Source: a virus. Taken from it: a stretch of DNA of 28,505 nucleotides. Under the pieces are notes generated by a model. That model was not told the DNA's origin and searched no databases. It worked only from the letters and a program-made list of their open reading frames with translations. Positions 22,990 to 28,505 of the stretch are shown piece after piece. A program made the position numbers and the translations under genes. The stretch is from IMG/VR virus record IMGVR_UViG_3300025030_000353, positions 1-28,505 of that record, one strand, 5' to 3'. Positions within the stretch are counted from its first letter, which is position 1. Each line of letters begins with the position of its first letter.

Positions 22990-23726
22990 CGCATTACGCG
23001 GAACTCGTTTCGCGCAATCTGTGCCGGGATGAATGGCCAAAACGTTTTCACTCGCTCCCAATCGTCGGGACAGACTTCGGACATTCGTGCGACGGCCCTG
23101 TACGTCGGCACTCCGGCAAACGAGCGAGCCGCGAAACGGTAGTCATCAGGCAACAACAGGCCAGCCGATCGGATCGCATCGAGCACCTGTGCGGCCGTCC
23201 AATCGAAACACGGGTAAAACGTGCGTCTTGCTGGATTTCTGCCTTCATTTCTTTTCACGTAAATTCTGCGGTCGATACTATCGCCCATTCCAATTCCAAA
23301 AGCACACCACGCCCCGGGCACCTTGTACATTCTCCGTAACACCCGCGCTATATCGTGGTTATCGTAGCGGGACACCTCCAACGATTCAATCGCCTCCCGA
23401 TCTTCTAACGGCTGGTGAACCGAGCACGCCAAGGCGTGCAACGCATGACCGCACTGGAACCGCTCTATCGGCACGCCGAACTTGCATTCATAATAGGCCA
23501 GCGATTCGTCCGCAAACTTCAAGTGTGGCACAGCCGCGACATGAAAGGGAATCACTCGCTCGAAGAACTGACGAAGGTATAACCACGCGGCACTCGAATC
23601 CTTGCCGCGACTAAAACCGAGTAAACAGACTCCGTGCGCTAGACGAGAGATTTCCTCGCATAGCGCACGGGTCTTGAGCGTACCTTCAACCACCACCCGC
23701 TCCGCCGCCCTTTCCACCTGGCACAT
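22704..23726 (-). CDS. PAPS reductase-like ATP-pyrophosphatase (IbrA/DndC-like)
   Basis: 340 residues. The PP-loop is LLGFSRGKDSSAAW (SRGKDS at 39-44), a variant of SGGxDS that binds ATP. FHVAAVPHLKFADESLAYYE follows, then a Cys-containing YPCFDWTAAQVLDAI near 171-185, characteristic of PAPS reductase/adenine nucleotide alpha-hydrolase family members. The conserved core ends about residue 245. The final ~95 residues are Ser/Thr/Ala-rich, with no recognisable fold, and are encoded exactly opposite the ASCH gene, so they may be a read-through tail. The ATG at 23726 lacks a ribosome binding site and lies inside a 20-codon ORF (23686-23748) that has one; later in-frame GTGs near codon 11 are alternatives. 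Pairing with the adjacent ParB-like gene resembles IbrA/IbrB. Reaction unknown. Confidence 0.8.
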   Translation of the reverse strand: MCQVERAAERVVVEGTLKTRALCEEISRLAHGVCLLGFSRGKDSSAAWLYLRQFFERVIPFHVAAVPHLKFADESLAYYECKFGVPIERFQCGHALHALACSVHQPLEDREAIESLEVSRYDNHDIARVLRRMYKVPGAWCAFGIGMGDSIDRRIYVKRNEGRNPARRTFYPCFDWTAAQVLDAIRSAGLLLPDDYRFAARSFAGVPTYRAVARMSEVCPDDWERVKTFWPFIPAQIARNEFRVMRQTAAETASIGATDSEIGAKMIGTSTVKMPSIPRTGTGTIIRGEPSTQAQSVGHDSSSVAQSVAEPPAVVASAGKKVRQSKRSTIANATPAGPRA

Positions 23727-23748
23727 TGAGACTCGTTTGCTTAGCCAT
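23686..23748 (-). CDS. 20-residue ORF over the PAPS reductase-like gene start
   Basis: MAKQTSLNVPGGKGGGAGGG from an ATG at 23748 with GGAG 8 nt upstream, ending TGA at 23688-23686. It overlaps the next gene's first 14 codons in another frame. Either a leader for translational coupling, or the true N-terminus of the next protein separated by a frameshift in this isolate. I cannot decide between these. Confidence 0.4.
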   Translation of the reverse strand: MAKQTSLNVPGGKGGGAGGG

Positions 23749-23759
23749 GATACATTCTC

Positions 23760-24536
23760 CTAACTAGAGAGTGGTTGCAACTGCAATCCGCCAGAGACCG
23801 CCTCCGAAGGATTGTTTCCAAGGGCCATTTCGGCCAGCTTTTTGTTTACGCGACTCACGAAAGGTTTCCCTGCCGGCGTTACTGGCTTGCTGATCGCCGT
23901 CGCCAGCGTCTCGCCATCAACGTACATGCCCCAGAGCGTCGGCACGTCGGAAATCTGCTTTAGAAACTCTTGCTTCTGGTCCCACGATCCAAACACCAAA
24001 CAAACCCAAAAGTTGACCTCGTTGACATCCTGGCCGATTGCCCGGCTGAGTTCACGGGCCTCGATAAATGCCTTCAATTTTGGGTTGTCTTCCCGCATGT
24101 CGGATTCCGACAACGCCTCGGTCGAATCCAGTTCGGCCTTCGCCGCCATGTCATCAAGCATCGCCCGTACCGCCGCGTCCCCTGTGTCTACCTCCCGCAA
24201 CAAGGCATCGAGGGCCTCGGCGTTCGCCCCGGCCATGGCCGCCAGCGGGTCAAGCGTCAACATCAGCTTGCGGCCCTCCGCCTCGTCTAGGTCCAGCACC
24301 AGCACGGGCACGACCTGCTCGGGATCGAGGTCTCGTCTGCAATGGCCATCCAAGAGCCCCAGACTGCCGTCCGGTAGCTCCCGGGCCAGTAGGGCATCCG
24401 CGTAGCCTACCTCACTCAGCACGCCCCGCAGGGCGTCCTGCTGCGACTGGGGATGTGTTCTCCAATTGTCCGGGCTAGGCACCAGATCCCCGGCCCGGAC
24501 CCGACGCAGTTCCTTGATCCGGTCGCGGATGCTCAT
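23760..24536 (-). CDS. ParB-like nuclease-domain protein (IbrB-like)
   Basis: 258 residues. The N-terminus has VPSPDNWRTHPQSQQDALRG at about 19-38, then GLLDGHCRRDL at about 60-70, the ParB/Srx-fold signature (P-x-N-x-R-x-H-P and GHxR-like). The next segment VPVLVLDLDEAEGRKLMLTL completes the small domain. A helical middle follows, then NFWVCLVFGSWDQKQEFLKQ and a C-terminal KPFVSRVNKKLAEMALG. ParB-fold domains bind CTP or act as nucleases or kinases; phage versions often stand beside methyltransferases or PAPS-reductase-like proteins. It overlaps the fibre gene stop by ATGA and is 34 nt before the PAPS-reductase-like gene. A role in DNA modification or regulation is possible but unproven. Confidence 0.82.
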   Translation of the reverse strand: MSIRDRIKELRRVRAGDLVPSPDNWRTHPQSQQDALRGVLSEVGYADALLARELPDGSLGLLDGHCRRDLDPEQVVPVLVLDLDEAEGRKLMLTLDPLAAMAGANAEALDALLREVDTGDAAVRAMLDDMAAKAELDSTEALSESDMREDNPKLKAFIEARELSRAIGQDVNEVNFWVCLVFGSWDQKQEFLKQISDVPTLWGMYVDGETLATAISKPVTPAGKPFVSRVNKKLAEMALGNNPSEAVSGGLQLQPLSS

Positions 24537-25084
24537 GGCGTCACTTCCGTGGTATCACTCAGCTTGTCGGTCTGGGCTGCGACCCCATCCAACTGATCGC
24601 TCAGCGTCTCCAGCGTATCGGCATCGGCTCCCGTGCGGGCCACGGCCGTCGCCCCGCTGTCCGCCGATTGCAGCAGGTGGGCCGTGTTGCCCACGCCTAC
24701 GTCGCCGACGGCGCGGCCCAGTGCGTGCGAAATATCCGTGGTCGTATTCGCCTGTCCAATCAAATCCGCTCGCCCGCCGTCAATCGTGATTCCCGTCGCC
24801 GTGCCGCCCCACTCGATCGAAGTCACGCCCGCAAGCGTTGCCGCATCGGGCAGGTCCAGCCGGTGCTCCTGGCCCTCGATAACGAGAATGCCTCCGTCTG
24901 TGTGCGCGGTGATTAGAGTGGCAAGGTCACTCACACTGATTGCTGTTTTGGCCCCGGCCACGCCGCGCCGGTACCAGAGCGAGAGGCCAGCGGTGGCCGC
25001 AGTGACTGTGACTGCTGCCCCGGTGGCCGTGGTCCACGCACCGAAGGAAACGGATTGATCGGCGACTGCTGCTCGCATCTGCAT
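24533..25084 (-). CDS. Fibre/baseplate-like structural protein
   Basis: 183 residues from the ATG at 25084 (MQMRAAVADQSVSFGAWTTA); AGGAG lies 10 nt upstream and the longer frame to 25321 runs into the fibre gene. The N-terminal ~100 residues form a beta domain containing AATAGLSLWYRRGVAGAKTA, ITAHTDGGILVIEGQEHRLD, LPDAATLAGVTSIEWGG and ITIDGGRADLIGQAN. This 'GG.....YRLDLPDAA...G' pattern is common in phage fibre and baseplate accessory proteins. The C-terminal 70 residues are helical (AVGDVGVGNTAHLLQSADSG). It overlaps the ParB-like start by ATGA, so structural and enzymatic genes are co-translated here. Exact position in the virion unknown. Confidence 0.7.
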   Translation of the reverse strand: MQMRAAVADQSVSFGAWTTATGAAVTVTAATAGLSLWYRRGVAGAKTAISVSDLATLITAHTDGGILVIEGQEHRLDLPDAATLAGVTSIEWGGTATGITIDGGRADLIGQANTTTDISHALGRAVGDVGVGNTAHLLQSADSGATAVARTGADADTLETLSDQLDGVAAQTDKLSDTTEVTP

Positions 25085-25097
25085 GATTATCGTGCTC

Positions 25098-26153
25098 CTA
25101 AGCCGCTCTGCGACGACGGCGGTGAATCCACGGGTAAAACGGCACTCCTGCCGACTGCTCACTTCCCCACGTCGTTTCATTGCCTGCGTTGCCCATGTTC
25201 GCGTACTCGAACTTGATCCACGCGGCGGAGCGGGCGATAGCAGAGATGCGGGGTTCGTCGAGAGTGCCGTTGATGGTGTACCCGCTATAATTGAGAAGAC
25301 CACCGATATAGACATTTCCACTGTTCCCAGCGGCGGTCATGTCATCGTGAGTGACCGCGCTAGTGCCTGCCACACCCCCGTCGAGATAGATGATCGAACC
25401 ATCAGCGTTCCAAGTAACAGACAAATGATGCCAAGTGTTATTACTGGGGATAATAGCCGTGGAAGTGTATGTCCCCACCGGGTCCACGTAGATCGCTATG
25501 TACCCGGCGCTACCGACATTAACGTCAAAGTAGTAGACTCCTTTGGTAAAAATATGGCTGTAGGAGTTGTATCCTCGCAATTGTACCCAGGCAGACACCG
25601 TTCCTTGCTCTGGGTCAGCGGTATTTACTAAGAGCGAATTACTTGTTTGAACATAGTCATATCCACCATCAAAACTCCCCGCCCCATCTACCTTCCCCGT
25701 CGTCGCCGTCACGCCGTTATTCGTTCCAGTGTTAGCGTTTGAAGTTGAATCCGCCCAGTTCACGCCCGTGGCTTCTTTGGCGTGCCACACCCCTTTGAAG
25801 TTACTGTCCCACACGCTCGATGCGCTCTGCCCATCGCTCGCATCGCTCTTCCCGTAGATCGAATACACCACCGTATCCACGATCGCGGAAATCGACGGCA
25901 CAGAGCACCAAACGCGCAGCGTAGTTGCCCCGCCGGAAACATCCCACTGTTCTCGCTCGTAGGCAAGATCGACTTCACTATCCTCTCCGCGCACCCGCAG
26001 GTCGTGCCCGTCCGCCCTTGCGTGTGCACCGATGCCAGTATCATCGTCTGCCGCTAGAAGCAGAGGAAAATCAGTCAATGCCTCGTCAACGGTGGCGGCG
26101 CTGATCGTCACCACCTTGTAGTTGCCCCAACCCGAGGGCACGATAACGGCCAT
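25098..26153 (-). CDS. DUF2341 + LamG-like fibre protein
   Basis: 351 residues. The N-terminal ~110 residues follow the DUF2341 pattern: GHDLRVRGEDSEVDLAYERE, VWCSVPSISAIVDTVVYSIY, then VWDSNFKGVWHAKEATG. The C-terminal ~200 residues are a LamG/concanavalin-type sandwich: DSTSNANTGTNNGV, GAGSFDGGYDYVQT, TVSAWVQLRGYNSYSHIFTK, WHHLSVTWNADGSIIYLDGG and GTLDEPRISAIARSAAW. Such pairs bind glycans or host surface polymers. It ends in a run of arginines (RRRRRAA). The start overlaps the coiled-coil gene stop (TGATG). Likely a host-adhesion fibre or decoration. The local A+T content is higher than in the head genes around 25.4-25.7 kb, suggesting separate origin. Confidence 0.8.
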   Translation of the reverse strand: MAVIVPSGWGNYKVVTISAATVDEALTDFPLLLAADDDTGIGAHARADGHDLRVRGEDSEVDLAYEREQWDVSGGATTLRVWCSVPSISAIVDTVVYSIYGKSDASDGQSASSVWDSNFKGVWHAKEATGVNWADSTSNANTGTNNGVTATTGKVDGAGSFDGGYDYVQTSNSLLVNTADPEQGTVSAWVQLRGYNSYSHIFTKGVYYFDVNVGSAGYIAIYVDPVGTYTSTAIIPSNNTWHHLSVTWNADGSIIYLDGGVAGTSAVTHDDMTAAGNSGNVYIGGLLNYSGYTINGTLDEPRISAIARSAAWIKFEYANMGNAGNETTWGSEQSAGVPFYPWIHRRRRRAA

Positions 26154-26587
26154 CAGACCTGCTCCAACAACGTCTTCACGGCTGCGGCTCGCAGCCGCAA
26201 TAATTGGTGCTCGCTTCGGATCTCATCGGCCGCTTGTTTCCACCCCTTCGCTCGCTGGTTGCTGGGGTTGTCCTTGGTCTCCGTTTCAAGATCGGCCAGC
26301 AAGCCGGCATACCGGGTCGCCATAGAATCGAGGTCTGCGAGGCTCTGGTCTACCGATGTCTTCGTGGCCTCGATCTGCTTCAAAGCCGCTGCCAATCTCG
26401 CGTGCAGAGCAAGTATATTGCCCCAAGTTCGGCCGCTAATCTCCCAAGCAGCCCTGCAATCCGAGAGTTCTTGCTTTGCCTTGGGGCCGTCACTCTCAAC
26501 AACCATGATCTGCTTCAGGCGATTGTGGAGTAGCTGGGGATACTCCTGCTCAAGAAGTCGCTGATACGTCACATAGGACAAAGCCAT
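26153..26587 (-). CDS. Coiled-coil protein of unknown function
   Basis: 144 residues from the ATG at 26587 (MALSYVTYQRLLEQEYPQLL). AGGGG lies 8-9 nt upstream. Almost entirely helical, with heptads at about 65-110 (ALKQIEATKTSVDQSLADLD, then a short linker) and 115-144. No signal, no membrane span, one Cys. Located between the holin-like gene and the DUF2341 fibre gene and coupled to the latter by TGATG. It may be a fibre chaperone, a spanin-like factor or a structural rod; nothing distinguishes these. A 16-codon ORF with a better ribosome binding site overlaps its start. Confidence 0.6.
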   Translation of the reverse strand: MALSYVTYQRLLEQEYPQLLHNRLKQIMVVESDGPKAKQELSDCRAAWEISGRTWGNILALHARLAAALKQIEATKTSVDQSLADLDSMATRYAGLLADLETETKDNPSNQRAKGWKQAADEIRSEHQLLRLRAAAVKTLLEQV

Positions 26588-26619
26588 GGATTCCACCCCT
26601 TTTGCAGAAACTTCCTCAT
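26569..26619 (-). CDS. 16-residue ORF overlapping the coiled-coil gene start
   Basis: MRKFLQKGWNPWLCPM, from the ATG at 26619 with GGAGG (26628-26632) 8 nt upstream, ending TGA at 26571-26569. The strongest ribosome binding site in this gap belongs to it, not to the coiled-coil gene whose ATG (26587) lies inside. Probably a coupling leader, possibly a microprotein. Confidence 0.4.
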   Translation of the reverse strand: MRKFLQKGWNPWLCPM

Positions 26620-26647
26620 CGTTCTTTCCTCCCAGTCGAAAGACCCT

Positions 26648-26917
26648 TCAGTTTCCCAGCCACTTTTCCAACAGCATCAATCCCACTCCTGCGACAGCCG
26701 TAATCGCAGCCGTCCCGATTGCACCCAACAAGCCCCATAGCCAGTTGACGTGCTGCTCGACAGCAGCTACGCGGGTCTTCAGACCTCGGGAGCCGTTGCC
26801 GTCAAGGGCCACATGATGCTCTTGAAGCGTGCCCTGGCAGCCTGGACACCGGGCCACGATCGTCGCCACCGAGACTCGAATCTCATTGATCGCCTCATCG
26901 CGTTCATCGTTGGTCAT
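26648..26917 (-). CDS. Small membrane protein, holin/XhlA-like
   Basis: 89 residues from the ATG at 26917 (MTNDERDEAINEIRVSVATI); AGGG lies 8 nt upstream. An acidic helical N-terminus, a CPGC pair at about 25-28 and a coiled stretch (GLKTRVAAVEQHVNWLWGLL) lead to one C-terminal hydrophobic segment at about 62-82 (LWGLLGAIGTAAITAVAGVG and following), ending in a short charged tail KWLGN. XhlA-type holin partners have the same layout: soluble coiled coil then one membrane span. No endolysin is recognisable nearby, so the lysis role is inferred from shape only. Confidence 0.6.
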   Translation of the reverse strand: MTNDERDEAINEIRVSVATIVARCPGCQGTLQEHHVALDGNGSRGLKTRVAAVEQHVNWLWGLLGAIGTAAITAVAGVGLMLLEKWLGN

Positions 26918-26987
26918 CCGCAATCCCTTTTGCGTCTCACTGTGCCTGGCTGAGATATCGGTTTCTCTTCACAGCCCGTCCGGTAAA

Positions 26988-27182
26988 TCATTTCCGATGA
27001 GGGAACCTCGTCCTTGGCAAACTTGCCAGAAACTCATGGAATCCCCGCCGCGATGCTTGCTGCTTGGTTTCATCCGGGGCGAACTCTCGACTCGATTGTG
27101 GTCCTTGCCAGACGGCGCAACTGTTTGTAGCCGCTCGGCAACTCGTACAGTCGCAACCGTAGCAATGCGCCGCGTCAGCCAT
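26988..27182 (-). CDS. Cys-rich small protein
   Basis: 64 residues from the ATG at 27182 (MADAAHCYGCDCTSCRAATN). GAGG lies 7 nt upstream and the start overlaps the preceding stop as TAATG. Five of the first 22 residues are Cys (CYGCDCTSC..., then NSC), enough for a zinc site; the rest is Arg/Glu/Gln-rich and probably unstructured, ending RTRFPHRK. No family recognised. It may be a DNA- or RNA-binding accessory factor. Confidence 0.5.
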   Translation of the reverse strand: MADAAHCYGCDCTSCRAATNSCAVWQGPQSSREFAPDETKQQASRRGFHEFLASLPRTRFPHRK

Positions 27183-27457
27183 TACTCGTCCTCTTGCTCT
27201 TTTCGTTTTCGCGGGTGGTTGGCCCGGCAATGCTCCAACCAATGTTCACGCCCGGACGGAGATGGGCGGCCGTAGAACATCCCAAGCGGTTCATCGAACC
27301 AGCCATCATACCAGGCGATCCGATCCTTTATTGAAAACGGGGCCTCGGGACGCATCTTGGCTCGGTACGCGAGACGCCCCTGGAGTCGTTCGGGCTGGAG
27401 ATCATCGTCTGGCGTGCCAGGATTATGCACGCTTGTTGGATGTTCTAGTCTAGCCAT
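27182..27457 (-). CDS. Small hypothetical protein
   Basis: 91 residues from the ATG at 27457 (MARLEHPTSVHNPGTPDDDL), which has GAGGAG 6 nt upstream; a frame continuing to 27604 lacks a ribosome binding site and crosses a strong palindrome. The middle reads LAYRAKMRPEAPFSIKDRIA followed by WYDGWFDEPLG, a short helix with an aromatic W-x2-GW turn seen in small phage proteins of the ribosome-modulation-factor-like sort. The C-terminus is basic (HCRANHPRKRKEQEDE). Coupled to the Cys-rich gene by TAATG. Function not recognised. Confidence 0.55.
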   Translation of the reverse strand: MARLEHPTSVHNPGTPDDDLQPERLQGRLAYRAKMRPEAPFSIKDRIAWYDGWFDEPLGMFYGRPSPSGREHWLEHCRANHPRKRKEQEDE

Positions 27458-27480
27458 GGCGTTCTCCTCATTCACCAATC

Positions 27481-27509
27481 GCCCGGCCACGAGCTGCTCG
27501 TGGCCGGGC
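27481..27509 (-). other. 14-bp perfect palindrome with 1-nt centre
   Basis: GCCCGGCCACGAGC (27481-27494) and GCTCGTGGCCGGGC (27496-27509). On the transcript it lies about 24 nt before the ATG of the 27457 gene. Without a U-run it is unlikely to be a terminator by itself. It may be a protein-binding site or a 5' stabilising hairpin. Confidence 0.6.
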
Positions 27510-27564
27510 TGCATGGCGACCCTAACCCTACGCTCTTGACTAAGCTGATTGCTTTCACTTTGGG

Positions 27565-27648
27565 ACCGAGTTACTCGGTGGGTGCGATGGCGCCGGCTTT
27601 CCACCGACGCTCTCTTGAGACAATCTCTGGAACCATCGCACCCACCGA
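27565..27648. repeat. Overlapping inverted repeats in the 199-nt gap
   Basis: TCGGTGGGTGCGATGG (27575-27590) and its exact complement CCATCGCACCCACCGA (27633-27648) form 16-bp arms around a 42-nt spacer. A second hairpin, ACCGAG-TTA-CTCGGT (27565-27579), shares five bases with the first arm, so the two compete. The rest of the gap (27458-27656) holds the palindrome at 27481-27509 and no credible gene. Confidence 0.6.
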
Positions 27649-27656
27649 TCTTGCCT

Positions 27657-27935
27657 CTACTTCCGCCGGTGGATGAGCTTCCCGATCAGCTTCCGCACGC
27701 GACCCTTTCCCAATTCTACCACGTCCTCGGCTTTGGCAACTACGCTTTTGGCGACGGCTTTCGTCTTCTCGACCACCGCAGCCTTCTCAATTGTAACCGT
27801 CACTGGTACGGCGCACGATCCGCCATGGCAGGCAGAGCCGCTACCACGCTCCAGCAATCCCAGCGGGCCAGCGGTTGCCGTAGAGGTGAGAAGGACGAGG
27901 CACAGGACACACAGCACGATCAGAATTCCACGCAT
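27657..27935 (-). CDS. Small secreted Cys/Gly protein
   Basis: 92 residues from the ATG at 27935 (MRGILIVLCVLCLVLLTSTA); AGGAG lies 7 nt upstream. A clear signal peptide (hydrophobic ~4-18, TATAGP cleavage region) precedes GSGSACHGGSCAVPVTVTIE, a C-x3-x-C cluster of the kind frequent in small planctomycete exported proteins. The remainder is Lys/Val/Ala/Glu-rich (EKTKAVAKSVVAKAEDVVEL) and ends basic (LIGKLIHRRK). Export is a sequence-based call; role unknown. It is the clearest host-like gene of the window and may be a lysogenic conversion factor or a shared accessory gene. Confidence 0.65.
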   Translation of the reverse strand: MRGILIVLCVLCLVLLTSTATAGPLGLLERGSGSACHGGSCAVPVTVTIEKAAVVEKTKAVAKSVVAKAEDVVELGKGRVRKLIGKLIHRRK

Positions 27936-27939
27936 TACT

Positions 27940-28131
27940 TTACTCCTGTTCTGGGTAGGAAAACGCACGTTTCATTTGATACACCACCGGGCGCCGCTGC
28001 TTATCCGTCCGCCCATCCCGCACTGGCATCGGGGGCCGTCCCTTCAATCGTTGGCACATTGGACAAACCAACGTGATCTTGGCATCCGAGTCGAGCATCG
28101 GCTCTAGGCAATCTATGCAACGAGAAGACAT
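27940..28131 (-). CDS. CxxC zinc-ribbon-like small protein
   Basis: 63 residues from the ATG at 28131 (MSSRCIDCLEPMLDSDAKIT). Two pairs, RCIDC and CPMC at about 5-8 and 23-26, make a typical zinc ribbon. The rest is basic (RDGRTDKQRRP) with a short hydrophobic turn. It starts 7 nt after the preceding stop, with GGCGGG just upstream. Probably binds zinc and perhaps nucleic acid. A longer frame up to 28353 is Arg-rich and rejected. Confidence 0.55.
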   Translation of the reverse strand: MSSRCIDCLEPMLDSDAKITLVCPMCQRLKGRPPMPVRDGRTDKQRRPVVYQMKRAFSYPEQE

Positions 28132-28138
28132 CACTACA

Positions 28139-28423
28139 TCATCCCGCCGGATACTCACCCGGCCGGTACGGGTTTCCAAGGCCAACCTCTCGCTCCGGTC
28201 CGCAAACATCGAACAACGCAGCAACCGCCGGCTCCTTTGGATAAGCTGCTCCTTGCGGTCGCATCTGTCGTTGTCGAGCAACGTACAAAGCCCCGCCATA
28301 AGCTGCGCCATCATCCAATGACGCGCCCTGGGCGTCCTCATACGCCGCCGCAAGACACTCTACCGTTTCGGGCAGTAATACTTGACCGGAATCAACATTA
28401 CCGCCGCCCTCCGATCTTTCCAA
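28139..28423 (-). CDS. Acidic hypothetical protein, start uncertain
   Basis: The frame is open from the right edge to the stop at 28139. The part after 28397 reads VDSGQVLLPETVECLAAAYE, then an acidic Gly/Ala segment, MRPQGAAYPKEPAVAALFDV and NPYRPGEYPAG. It has balanced composition and no stop, unlike the other frames, and its stop is 7 nt from the next start. No ATG lies early in the frame; a TTG at 28423 or GTG at 28450 are possible, and both lie inside the Gly-rich repeat of the preceding gene. I cannot fix the start or recognise the family. Confidence 0.4.
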   Translation of the reverse strand: MERSEGGGNVDSGQVLLPETVECLAAAYEDAQGASLDDGAAYGGALYVARQRQMRPQGAAYPKEPAVAALFDVCGPEREVGLGNPYRPGEYPAG

Positions 28424-28505
28424 TCCACTTGCCAGGATACCAGCCGCCACCGCTGCTGTAGCCTCCGCTCTTTCCAATCCACTTGCCAGGATACCAGCCG
28501 CCACC
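28398..28505 (-). CDS. Gly-rich WYPGKWIGK repeat protein, C-terminal fragment (cut by window edge)
   Basis: 35 residues are visible: GGGWYPGKWIGK, a SGGYSS spacer, GGGWYPGKWIGK again, then IGGRR and a stop at 28398-28400. The two 12-residue copies are identical and lie 18 codons apart. Short Gly-rich C-terminal repeats of this style occur in planctomycete and phage surface proteins. The N-terminus lies beyond the window, so no function is proposed. Confidence 0.6.
   Translation of the reverse strand, partial: GGGWYPGKWIGKSGGYSSGGGWYPGKWIGKIGGRR
28409..28505 (-). repeat. Direct repeat, 43 nt x2, 54-nt period
   Basis: 28409-28451 and 28463-28505 are identical apart from one mismatch (28414 versus 28468). 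The period of 54 nt is 18 codons, so the repeat stays in frame with the Gly-rich protein. The second copy ends at the window edge, so more may follow. Confidence 0.8.

Noticed and set aside
27458-27604. N-terminal extension of the 27182-27457 protein
   Set aside because: It would translate through the 29-nt palindrome and has no ribosome binding site, while GAGGAG precedes the ATG at 27457.
28409-28505. A CRISPR-like array at the right edge
   Set aside because: Only two units, the 'spacer' is 11 nt, and the unit is in frame with a Gly-rich protein.

Overview
The window reads as the late (structural) region of a tailed, siphovirus-type phage or prophage. Almost every gene lies on the minus strand, so transcription runs from about 28.5 kb towards 1. 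The host is probably a planctomycete. This is inferred from family resemblance, not from a marker gene: a small coiled-coil plus membrane-anchor protein with 'MDEQGRP' motifs (5015-5422 +), a small secreted Cys/Gly protein (27657-27935), a C-terminal Gly-rich WYPGKWIGK repeat protein at the right edge, and a tail protein with tandem 'NEVQ...GGTFTLTF.GQTT' repeats. No integrase, repressor, tRNA, rRNA or CRISPR array is visible, so a free phage and a prophage cannot be told apart.

Layout in transcription order (right to left). (1) 28.5-26.0 kb: small accessory genes (Gly-rich repeat protein, two CxxC proteins, a secreted peptide, a Cys-rich peptide), a holin/XhlA-like membrane protein and a coiled-coil protein. 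(2) 26.2-24.5 kb: a DUF2341+LamG-like fibre protein and a second fibre/baseplate-like protein. (3) 24.5-22.4 kb: a ParB-like protein and a PAPS-reductase-like ATP-pyrophosphatase. The latter overlaps a plus-strand ASCH-domain gene antisense. (4) 22.4-20.4 kb: small and large terminase, which overlap out of frame by about 215 nt. (5) 20.4-19.7 kb: a 19-aa ORF, a small HTH protein, a Tat-signal peptide carrying half of the tail repeat, and a gap with mutually exclusive hairpins. (6) 19.7-15.9 kb: portal, gp7-like minor head protein, prohead protease/scaffold. (7) 15.8-13.5 kb: a translationally coupled glycosyltransferase, radical SAM/SPASM protein and methyltransferase. (8) 13.5-11.2 kb: a capsid fibre/decoration-like protein and the major capsid protein. 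(9) 11.0-8.4 kb: head-tail connectors, tail completion proteins, major tail protein. (10) 8.4-5.4 kb: a tail-assembly chaperone pair with a canonical -1 slippery site, and the tape measure protein. (11) 5.4-0 kb: a plus-strand moron-like gene, an unknown tail protein, the repeat-rich tail fibre protein and a hub-like protein cut by the left edge.

The head genes follow the usual order terminase-portal-minor head-protease-capsid-connectors-tail tube-chaperones-tape measure-tip. The unusual element is the three-enzyme cassette inside the capsid operon. Its reading frames overlap each other and the downstream decoration gene, so it is probably made with the capsid proteins and may modify a virion component. 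Other points to check are the frameshift site, the triple-hairpin leader before the portal, the recurring intergenic AGGACGCAA motif, and the antisense ASCH/PAPS-reductase pair. No gap between genes exceeds 200 nt.
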